From: an uncultured Faecalibacterium sp.
GTDB lineage: Bacteria > Bacillota > Clostridia > Oscillospirales > Ruminococcaceae
Direction: 5' to 3'
NCBI GenBank assembly: GCA_934561115.1
Contig: CAKTFS010000048.1
Coordinates: 1-7,775, forward strand
Length of the DNA stretch: 7,775 nucleotides
Numbering within the stretch: the stretch's first letter is position 1; the number at the start of each line of letters is the position of its first letter. A program made the position numbers and the translations under genes. Below, one piece after another: positions 1 to 4,624 of this stretch. The notes below the pieces were generated by a model, which saw only the letters and a list, made by a program, of their open reading frames with translations, searched no databases and was not told the DNA's origin.

Positions 1-1122
1 TATGTCACCTCCGGCCTGTCCAAAAAGGTCACCAACATTCTGGAGACCATCAAGCTGCTGGCCTTTTCCGACCCGTTTCCTATCGAGCAGGACTGCATCC
101 ACCTCCACAACGGCGTGTACCATCTGCCGGACGGCTCTTTTCAGGAGAGCCGCCTGTTCTGCCAGAACCGCCTGCCGGTGAAGTACAACCCGAAAGCCCC
201 CGCCCCTGACCGCTGGCTGAACTTCCTGCACGAACTGCTGGACGATGCCGACATCCCCACCTTGCAGGAGTATCTGGGCTACTGCCTGATTCCCAGCACC
301 AAGGGACAGAAGATGATGCTCATTGTCGGCAAGGGCGGCGAGGGCAAGTCCCGCATCGGGCTGGTGCTCAAGCGGCTCATGGGGGATGCCGCAAGCAACG
401 GCAGCGTCCAAAAGGTTGAGAACAACCGCTTTGCCCGTGCCGATCTGGAACGCCGCCTGCTGATGATCGACGATGACATGGACATGAACGCCCTGCCTAA
501 GACGAACTATATCAAGACCATCGTGACCGCCGAAGCCAAGCTGGACTTGGAGCGCAAGGGTGTCCAGAGCTACCAGCGTGACATTTACGCCCGGTTCCTC
601 TGTTTCGGCAACGGTGCGTTGACCTCGCTGTATGACCATTCGGACGGCTTTTTCCGCCGCCAGCTCATCCTGACCACCAAGGACAAGCCTGCCGGCCGCA
701 CGGACGACCCCTTCCTTGTGGAGAAGATGTGCGCCGAGTTGGAAGGCATCCTGCTCTGGTGTCTGGAAGGGCTGCACCGGCTGGTGCAGAACGATTTCCG
801 CTTCACGGTCAGCGAACGAGCCGCCGCCAACGTGGACACCATCAAGCGCAGCAGCAACAATGTCATCGACTTCATGGAGTCCGAGGGCTATTTCCGCTTC
901 AAGGCGGACTACTCCATCAGCTCCAAGGAGTTCTACGACATTTACAAGCAGTGGTGTGAGGACAACGCCTGTCACAGCGTGTCGGCCATCCGTTTCAGCG
1001 CAGAGCTGCGCCAGAACGACCGCCGCTATAACCTTGAAGCCACCAACAACATCTACCTGCCCGGTGGCCGCAGGGTGCGGGGCTTTGTGGGCATCGAACC
1101 GCTTGTCCACCCCTGTCCGTAA
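1..1122 (+). CDS. Phage/plasmid primase-helicase, P4/D5 family, C-terminal part (5' end outside window)
   Basis: The frame is open from base 1 to the TAA at 1120-1122 (373 residues), so the start lies left of the window; the GTG at 115 is internal. The visible part is the superfamily 3 helicase module of P4/D5-type replication proteins. A Walker A loop GKGGEGKS lies at 328-351, a Walker B-like LLMIDDDMD at about 457-483, and the sensor/motif C segment ARFLCFGNG at about 586-612. A winged-helix-like C-terminal tail follows (roughly residues 280-373). In this family the N-terminal part primes DNA synthesis and the SF3 domain unwinds the origin, giving a phage, plasmid or integrative element its own replication start. 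Just downstream lie a repeat-rich region and a relaxase gene, which fits a replicating mobilizable element. The family call is firm; whether the missing N-terminus carries a primase domain cannot be seen. Confidence 0.85.
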   Translation, partial: YVTSGLSKKVTNILETIKLLAFSDPFPIEQDCIHLHNGVYHLPDGSFQESRLFCQNRLPVKYNPKAPAPDRWLNFLHELLDDADIPTLQEYLGYCLIPSTKGQKMMLIVGKGGEGKSRIGLVLKRLMGDAASNGSVQKVENNRFARADLERRLLMIDDDMDMNALPKTNYIKTIVTAEAKLDLERKGVQSYQRDIYARFLCFGNGALTSLYDHSDGFFRRQLILTTKDKPAGRTDDPFLVEKMCAELEGILLWCLEGLHRLVQNDFRFTVSERAAANVDTIKRSSNNVIDFMESEGYFRFKADYSISSKEFYDIYKQWCEDNACHSVSAIRFSAELRQNDRRYNLEATNNIYLPGGRRVRGFVGIEPLVHPCP

Positions 1123-1149
1123 AAAGTGCATTTTTTACAGAAGAAGTTC

Positions 1150-1298
1150 GTACAACCTGTACGGTCTGTACTTGTACGCGCTTGTACGGCAAATCGATAT
1201 AAATTAAAGCGTGTTATCGTTTGTATTTCGGATTTCTGTGCGCCGTACGAACCGTACAGGTTATTTGAAATCCGTACGCAATTTTTTCAGATGCGTAC
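1150..1298. repeat. Cluster of nine GTAC-centred motifs (iteron- or operator-like)
   Basis: The tetramer GTAC occurs at 1150, 1159, 1168, 1174, 1184, 1245, 1254, 1274 and 1295. That is nine times in 149 bases, where well under one would be expected by chance. Several are 9-10 bp apart and most extend to TGTAC, GTACG or CGTACG. A perfect 12-bp inverted repeat links the two groups: AACCTGTACGGT at 1154-1165 and its complement at 1251-1262. The AT-rich block 1191-1209 lies between the groups. This arrangement resembles replication iterons flanking an unwinding element, or a multi-site operator over a promoter. The repeats are seen directly; the function is inferred. Confidence 0.65.
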
Positions 1299-1302
1299 GG
1301 AG

Positions 1303-1333
1303 CAATCAAGTTCGCATTGTGCGAACTTGATTG
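1303..1333. repeat. Perfect 14-bp inverted repeat upstream of oriT
   Basis: CAATCAAGTTCGCA (1303-1316) is followed by a 3-base spacer and its exact complement TGCGAACTTGATTG (1320-1333). There is no T-run after it, so a simple terminator is unlikely. It lies about 90 bases before the predicted nick. It may be a protein-binding palindrome, an accessory-strand fold, or a structured leader of the relaxase mRNA. Confidence 0.75.
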
Positions 1334-1335
1334 TA

Positions 1336-1369
1336 ACTCTCCCGCAGGAGACGTTTCCCCTCGGAGAGT
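1336..1369. repeat. Nested alternative hairpins before oriT
   Basis: ACTCTCC (1336-1342) can pair with GGAGAGT (1363-1369). The overlapping TCTCC (1338-1342) can instead pair with GGAGA (1347-1351) across a CGCA loop. The two pairings share a strand and exclude each other. This could be a regulatory switch or a folded part of the transfer origin. Confidence 0.4.
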
Positions 1370-1379
1370 CCTCGAAGAG

Positions 1380-1430
1380 CCCACTACACTTTGCAGCCCA
1401 TAGGGATGAAAGTGTCATAGTGGGTTATTA
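1380..1430 (+). other. oriT: Predicted MobV-type origin of transfer (oriT), nick after 1424
   Basis: The left arm CCCACTA-CACTTT (1380-1392) pairs with AAAGTG (1409-1414) and TAGTGGG (1418-1424), with a small bulge between the two right-arm blocks. From the last arm into the next bases the sequence reads TAGTGGG then TTATTACACTT. From memory, the pMV158 oriT has the same layout and is nicked in TAGTGTG/TTA, so the nick here is predicted between G1424 and T1425. The MobV relaxase gene starts 74 bases downstream in the same direction, as in pMV158-type modules. The resemblance is seen in the sequence; the nick position is inferred. Confidence 0.72.
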
Positions 1431-1446
1431 CACTTCCGCAGAAGTG
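1431..1446 (+). repeat. Small hairpin between predicted nick site and mob start
   Basis: CACTTC (1431-1436) and GAAGTG (1441-1446) form a 6-bp stem with a CGCA loop. It begins six bases after the predicted nick and may be part of the relaxase recognition structure. TACACTTCCGCAG at 1429-1441 resembles TACACTTTGCAG at 1385-1396. Confidence 0.45.
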
Positions 1447-1497
1447 CATCTCCGTTCCCCGTCACCTCTCGATGAACCTTGAAAGGAGGGATGCCCT

Positions 1498-2763
1498 TTG
1501 GCAAGAAACGATGGCATCGACCGCACCAGTGTCCGAAATCTCGCCGTTTCGGACAAGGCCGTTGGCAACACCCAGCAGCACAATGAGCGTGAAAAGGACA
1601 GCTATCGGAACCCCGATATTATCCCCCAGCGCGCTGCATGGAATGTCCACTTCAAAAAGCCAACCGCCAGCTACACTGACCTGTTCGCCCAACTGGAAAC
1701 CGCTGGTACGATTTCAACTCGCGGCCTGAAGCCGGATGCCACCCATTATTGCGAGCTTGTCTTTGATGTCAACTCGGCCTATTTTGACAATCACGGTGGC
1801 TACGAGTTCGCCAAGCAGTTCTATGAGAATGCCTACAAAACAGCCGTTCAGATCGTGGGTGGTGAGCAGTATATCCTCTCGGCAGTCATGCACGCTGATG
1901 AGATCAACCGTGCCATGACCGAAGCACTAGGCCGCGAAGTTTACCACTACCACCTCCATGTGGTCTATGTACCTGTGGTGGAAAAGCAGATCCTGTGGTC
2001 GAAACGCTGCAAGGACAAGGCACTTGTCGGCACAGTCAAGGAGACCGTCATGCAGGTCAGCCGGAGCAAGAAGTGGGCATCCAAACCTCTGCTGGACGAA
2101 TCGGGAAAGCCTGTTTTGCAAAAGAACGGCAAGCCTGTCCTGAAGAAGTCGTACAGTGTCCTGCAAGACGATTTCTTCAACTATATGCGCAACGCCGGGT
2201 ACACGGATGTAGAGCGCGGTGAACGCGGCAGCACCGAAGAACACCTGACCGTCACGCAATTCAAAGTCCAGCGGGAGCAGGAGCGTCTGGACAGCCTGAC
2301 CGCACAAGCCGATGAACAAGCACAGGCGCTTGCTAAAACCTGTCAGACTCTCTCCAAAAAAGAGAAGGAGCTTGCCGCTGTGCAGAAAAAGGCCACACTC
2401 ACGAAAGAAGCCCTCATTCATGCGCGCGATCTGGATTATATCGGTAAGCGAACCTTCCTCGGCAACTATTCGCTGACCGAAGAAGAATTCTCCAAACTGA
2501 AAAAGCAAGCCGACCACGGCTATATGATGGACGTGGAGAACCGCCGCCTGAAAGAAGAACTTTCCATCGCCAAGAAAGAAGCAGTTCGTTGGAGCAACAA
2601 GTACCACGACCTGTGGTACGATGTGAAGCCCTATCTGGATGCTCTCCACCGTGCGCCGGAACTGGTGCGTGGCTTTCTTGAAAAGATTCTTGCCCCCAAG
2701 CAGGAGCGCACCATGAATGTGCCGCAGCAAAACCGCAAGCGCGGGCAGGATATGGAACTTTGA
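1498..2763 (+). CDS. mobV: MobV-family relaxase (Mob/Pre plasmid recombination enzyme)
   Basis: The protein of 421 residues should nick oriT and lead single-stranded DNA into a mating channel supplied by another element. The start is TTG at 1498, seven bases after an AAAGGAGGG ribosome binding site (1482-1490); the ATG at 1491 is out of frame. Motif I is HNER at residues 28-31, where His28 would be the nucleophile by analogy with MobM of pMV158. The metal-binding motif is split: HADE at 132-135, then HYHLH at 150-154 followed by VVYVPV. Classical members have HxDExxPHxH in one compact run. Residues 204-217 contain a short repeat, GKPVLQK-NGKPVLKK. From about 250 to 365 the protein is charged and likely coiled-coil, which often serves dimerization in this family. 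The oriT lies just upstream, and a small gene follows after 17 bases. Family assignment is confident. Confidence 0.9.
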   Translation: MARNDGIDRTSVRNLAVSDKAVGNTQQHNEREKDSYRNPDIIPQRAAWNVHFKKPTASYTDLFAQLETAGTISTRGLKPDATHYCELVFDVNSAYFDNHGGYEFAKQFYENAYKTAVQIVGGEQYILSAVMHADEINRAMTEALGREVYHYHLHVVYVPVVEKQILWSKRCKDKALVGTVKETVMQVSRSKKWASKPLLDESGKPVLQKNGKPVLKKSYSVLQDDFFNYMRNAGYTDVERGERGSTEEHLTVTQFKVQREQERLDSLTAQADEQAQALAKTCQTLSKKEKELAAVQKKATLTKEALIHARDLDYIGKRTFLGNYSLTEEEFSKLKKQADHGYMMDVENRRLKEELSIAKKEAVRWSNKYHDLWYDVKPYLDALHRAPELVRGFLEKILAPKQERTMNVPQQNRKRGQDMEL

Positions 2764-2780
2764 TTTTCGGAGGATACCAT

Positions 2781-2957
2781 TTGAACAAAAAGAAGAAGTC
2801 AAACAAATCCGGCTACCCGGATGAAGCAATTAAGACCCTTGCACGTTGCTTTTATCCTTCCATGGTTGAGTTTTTCAACAGCGAGGAAGGCCAGCGTGAA
2901 TATGAGGAATGGCTGAAAGAGCAGGAAACTCTACAAGCCTTGCCTGTTGCAGCATAA
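2781..2957 (+). CDS. Small hypothetical protein downstream of mob
   Basis: The 58-residue protein has a lysine-rich start (NKKKKSNKS), a central segment CFYPSMVEFF and an acidic helical tail with EEGQREYEEWLKEQE. I chose TTG at 2781 because a clear CGGAGGAT site at 2768-2775 lies just before it. A longer frame from TTG 2760 would overlap the mob stop and contain that site inside the gene. With 17 bases between the mob stop and this start, the two are very likely one transcript, and both use TTG. There is no signal peptide or membrane segment. Its role is unknown to me; an accessory role in mobilization is suggested only by position. Confidence 0.65.
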   Translation: MNKKKKSNKSGYPDEAIKTLARCFYPSMVEFFNSEEGQREYEEWLKEQETLQALPVAA

Positions 2958-2995
2958 AAAACAGCAGGACGCTCCCGGTAAAGGGAACGCCCTGC
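2956..2995 (-). terminator. Minus-strand terminator for the DUF6061-like gene
   Basis: An imperfect 13-bp stem (11 of 13 pairs) is formed by 2964-2976 and 2983-2995 with a 6-base loop. Read on the minus strand it is followed by TGTTTTTT (2956-2963), the pattern of an intrinsic terminator. It lies beyond the plus-strand terminator at 3017-3052, so the two convergent transcripts should overlap. Confidence 0.6.
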
Positions 2996-3016
2996 CTTAC
3001 ATAGATGTATCTCGCC

Positions 3017-3052
3017 GAGGTGTGTCCAGTTGGGCGCACCTCTTATTTTTTT
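3017..3052 (+). terminator. Intrinsic terminator of the mob operon
   Basis: GAGGTGTG (3017-3024) pairs with CGCACCTC (3035-3042), including one G-U pair, over a 10-base loop. TTATTTTTTT follows at once. It stands about 60 bases past the stop of the small gene and reads on the plus strand. Confidence 0.8.
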
Positions 3053-3056
3053 GCCC

Positions 3057-3308
3057 TTAATCTTCTAACCCATGGCTCCCAGCCACTTTTTTCAAATATT
3101 CCTTCGGATCGCCATTCAGAATCAAATCCGCATAGCCCAGCGGGTCATTGTAGATGAGGTAGTCCAGTTCTGTCTGCTGCACCATGGTAGCATCCAGCGC
3201 ATCCTCGACCCCGGTGCAGTCGATGGAAATTTTTCTCCCATCCCGGAGCAACAGCTCCACGCACCCGGTATCCATGTTAAACTTGCAGGCTCTTTCATCG
3301 TACTTCAT
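3057..3308 (-). CDS. DUF6061-like small protein
   Basis: The predicted protein has 83 residues and begins MKYDERACKFNMDTGCVELL. I place the start at the ATG of 3306-3308. The frame extends upstream to a TTG at 3321-3323, but that codon overlaps the GGAGG ribosome binding site (about 3315-3319) and so is unlikely. The core (KFNMDTGCVEL, a DGRKI strand, then SELDYLIYNDPL-like and YADLILNGDPKEYLK) matches my memory of the DUF6061 family, common in Firmicutes integrative elements and of unknown function. The order of short beta strands followed by helices suggests a small soluble domain. It is convergent with the mob operon and probably belongs to the same element. No clear promoter was found upstream of it. 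Confidence 0.72.
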   Translation of the reverse strand: MKYDERACKFNMDTGCVELLLRDGRKISIDCTGVEDALDATMVQQTELDYLIYNDPLGYADLILNGDPKEYLKKVAGSHGLED

Positions 3309-3410
3309 AATCGCATCCTCCAATTCTCGTTATCGGCTTACGGTCTATGACAAGGCATCAGAGTTTTGCGCCGTCCACGGGAGCCTTCATTGTTGTACCC
3401 GAAGAAAACG

Positions 3411-3454
3411 AAAAATCCGAACCCTTCTCCAATCGGAAACAGGTTCGGATTTTT
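3411..3454. terminator. Bidirectional intrinsic terminator downstream of tRNA-Tyr
   Basis: AAAAATCCGAACC (3411-3423) and GGTTCGGATTTTT (3442-3454) form a perfect 13-bp inverted repeat with an 18-base loop. Read on the minus strand, it ends in TTTTT six bases after the CCA end of the tRNA and so terminates that transcript. The T-run on the other strand lets it also work rightward. Confidence 0.88.
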
Positions 3455-3460
3455 CTTGTT

Positions 3461-3545
3461 TGGTGGGCGCGGGTGGATTCGAACCACCGAAGCTGAAAGC
3501 AGCAGATTTACAGTCTGTCCCCATTGGCCACTCGGGAACACGCCC
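3461..3545 (-). tRNA. tRNA-Tyr (anticodon GTA)
   Basis: Read on the minus strand, the gene begins GGGCGTG at 3545 and ends with discriminator A and an encoded CCA (3461-3464). The acceptor arms GGGCGTG and CGCGCCC pair, with one U-G pair. The anticodon stem-loop CAGACTGTAAATCTG places anticodon GTA at 3509-3511. A long variable arm (class II) is typical of bacterial tRNA-Tyr, and the T arm GGTGGTTCGAATCCACC is intact. At 85 bases the length is normal. Its 3' end faces the mobile element, as expected when an element uses a tRNA gene as its insertion site. It appears to be a single gene with its own promoter and terminator. Confidence 0.96.
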
Positions 3546-3586
3546 ATATTCTCTTGTTGCACATCCGTTTGCCGGACGACTTGTTT

Positions 3587-3615
3587 ATTTTAGCATGAGA
3601 AAGGGGTTTTGTCAA
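3587..3615 (-). promoter_or_regulatory. Promoter of tRNA-Tyr
   Basis: On the minus strand, TTGACA (3610-3615) and TAAAAT (3587-3592) are separated by 17 bases. This is a near-perfect housekeeping sigma promoter. Transcription would start near 3580, giving a leader of about 35 bases before the tRNA. Confidence 0.88.
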
Positions 3616-3676
3616 CTACCTTTTTTCACTTTTTTTCAGCAAGCTTTCTGCGTTCTGCCCGCCGCACTTTATCTGG

Positions 3677-3705
3677 TTGAATCGCGTCCTGTTTTATGTT
3701 AAAAT
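3677..3705 (+). promoter_or_regulatory. Promoter of the sugar transferase gene
   Basis: TTGAAT (3677-3682) and TAAAAT (3700-3705) are 17 bases apart. Transcription would start near 3712. That places the in-frame ATG at 3707 before the transcript start and supports the ATG at 3752 as the true start. It diverges from the tRNA promoter, with about 60 pyrimidine-rich bases between them. Confidence 0.75.
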
Positions 3706-3751
3706 AATGGTAAAGATTCTACACATTTTACAGGCAGGAGTGGGTCATTGC

Positions 3752-4423
3752 ATGGAGTCAACAATCAACGCCGCCCCGCAGATTTTTATCGATCGGGAAA
3801 AGACACTGCGCAGTCACCGGCGTTACTGGGTGCTGCGGCGTGCGCAGGACATCCTATTCTCCCTGCTGGCGCTGATCCTGCTTGCGCCGCTGGCACTGCT
3901 GATCAGCCTTGCCATCGTGCTGGACAGCCCCGGAGACGGAGCCATCTTCCGGCAACGGCGGGTAGGACGGGACGGCAAGCTGTTCTGGCTGTACAAATTC
4001 CGCACCATGTGCCCGGACGCCGAGGAGCAGCTGAATGAGCTGCTGAGCCAAAACCAGATGGACGGTCCGGTGTTCAAGATCAAGGGGGACCCCCGCATTA
4101 CCCGGGTGGGGCATTTTCTGCGCAAGACCAGTCTGGACGAGCTGCCCCAGCTGCTCAACGTGCTGCGGGGCGATATGAGCATCGTGGGGCCGCGCCCCGC
4201 GCTGCCCCGGGAGGTAGAGCTGTACAGCGACTACCAGCGCCAGCGGCTGTACGTCACCCCCGGGCTGAGCTGCTACTGGCAGATCGCACCCCACCGCAAC
4301 GAGATGAGCTTTGACGAGTGGGTGGCGCTGGATCTGAAATACATCCAGGAGCGCAGCTTCTGGGTGGACTGGAAGATTATCTTCCTCACTGTCCGCGCCG
4401 TATTCATGAAATACGGAGAGTAG
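3752..4423 (+). CDS. Polyprenyl-phosphate sugar-1-phosphate transferase (bacterial sugar transferase family)
   Basis: The 223-residue protein is of the small, monotopic phosphoglycosyl transferase type (PglC; the catalytic core of WcaJ/WbaP). Such enzymes move a sugar-1-phosphate from a UDP-sugar to undecaprenyl phosphate at the inner membrane face, the first step of capsule, exopolysaccharide or glycan assembly. One hydrophobic segment lies at residues 33-57. KFRTM follows at 82-86, then DPRITRVGHFLRKTSLDELPQ at 113-133 with the expected Asp-Glu catalytic pair (129-130), and IVGPRP at 144-149. The usual C-terminal GxxGLWQ motif is changed to GLSCYWQIAP (171-180). GCAGGAG (3734-3740) serves the ATG at 3752; frames from 3677 or 3707 lack a ribosome site. 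No other glycan gene is beside it, so it may act with a distant locus. The sugar substrate cannot be told from sequence. Confidence 0.88.
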   Translation: MESTINAAPQIFIDREKTLRSHRRYWVLRRAQDILFSLLALILLAPLALLISLAIVLDSPGDGAIFRQRRVGRDGKLFWLYKFRTMCPDAEEQLNELLSQNQMDGPVFKIKGDPRITRVGHFLRKTSLDELPQLLNVLRGDMSIVGPRPALPREVELYSDYQRQRLYVTPGLSCYWQIAPHRNEMSFDEWVALDLKYIQERSFWVDWKIIFLTVRAVFMKYGE

Positions 4424-4489
4424 CACTTTTATAATGGCCTCCGCTTACGCTCTGGCCATATTCAGAGGAATACATCTTTTTCAGAGCAA

Positions 4490-4517
4490 ATCCGGGCAGA
4501 CTGCGGTCTGCCCGGAT
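4490..4517. repeat. Strong 12-bp hairpin downstream of the sugar transferase gene
   Basis: ATCCGGGCAGAC (4490-4501) and GTCTGCCCGGAT (4506-4517) pair perfectly with a 4-base loop. Only a weak T-run follows (ATTTTC from 4521), so it may be a first, leaky terminator or an mRNA-stabilizing hairpin before the strong terminator at 4571-4615. Confidence 0.6.
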
Positions 4518-4570
4518 CTGCATTTTCACAGGAAGGGTCATAAAGAAACCCGACAGCTTTCCATGTATGC

Positions 4571-4615
4571 AAAAGAGGCTGCTGCACAGGATCTTGTGCA
4601 GCAGCCTCTCTTTTT
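4571..4615. terminator. Bidirectional terminator between the sugar transferase gene and ilvD
   Basis: AGAGGCTGCTGCACA (4574-4588) pairs perfectly with its complement at 4595-4609 over a 6-base loop. On the plus strand CTTTTT follows. On the minus strand the stem is followed by TTT with further T from the pairing end. It therefore ends both the sugar transferase transcript and the ilvC-ilvD transcript, whose last stop codon lies ten bases away at 4625. Confidence 0.9.
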
Positions 4616-4624
4616 ATGGTTTTC

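Larger units (their letters stand above)
1123..1497. other. Gene-free control region of the mobile element (GTAC array, inverted repeats, oriT)
   Basis: These 375 bases between the primase and relaxase genes hold no convincing gene. A 118-codon frame crosses the region from 1126 but runs through every repeat and matches nothing I recognise. From left to right I see nine GTAC-centred motifs (1150-1298), an AT-rich stretch (1191-1209) containing TATAAA, a perfect 14-bp inverted repeat (1303-1333), a nested hairpin (1336-1369), a MobV-like oriT (1380-1430), a small hairpin (1431-1446) and the relaxase ribosome binding site (1482-1490). I infer that this is the combined replication, transfer and expression control region. 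Confidence 0.7.

Noticed and set aside
1198..1203. TATAAA as a firm -10 box for the relaxase operon
   Set aside because: No -35 box sits at 16-18 bases; TTGTAC at 1172-1177 is 20 bases away. Kept only as a possibility within the GTAC array.
1150..1298. CRISPR array
   Set aside because: The repeated unit is only 4-6 bases with irregular spacing; there are no long identical repeats or unique spacers.
1126..1482. 118-codon plus-strand frame across the primase-relaxase gap
   Set aside because: It begins at a GTG without a ribosome site and runs through the GTAC array, the palindrome and the predicted oriT; the composition is unlike a protein.
1927..2829. 300-codon minus-strand frame opposite the relaxase gene
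   Set aside because: It overlaps the relaxase, whose motifs and ribosome site are clear, and also covers the start of the next gene.
3309..3323. Upstream TTG start for the DUF6061-like gene
   Set aside because: The codon overlaps the GGAGG ribosome binding site that serves the ATG at 3306-3308.
3338..3562. 74-codon minus-strand frame, and plus-strand frames over the same bases
   Set aside because: They cover the tRNA-Tyr gene and its terminator.
3677..3751. Longer N-terminus for the sugar transferase from TTG 3677 or ATG 3707
   Set aside because: TTG 3677 is part of the -35 box, and ATG 3707 precedes the likely transcript start and lacks a ribosome site.
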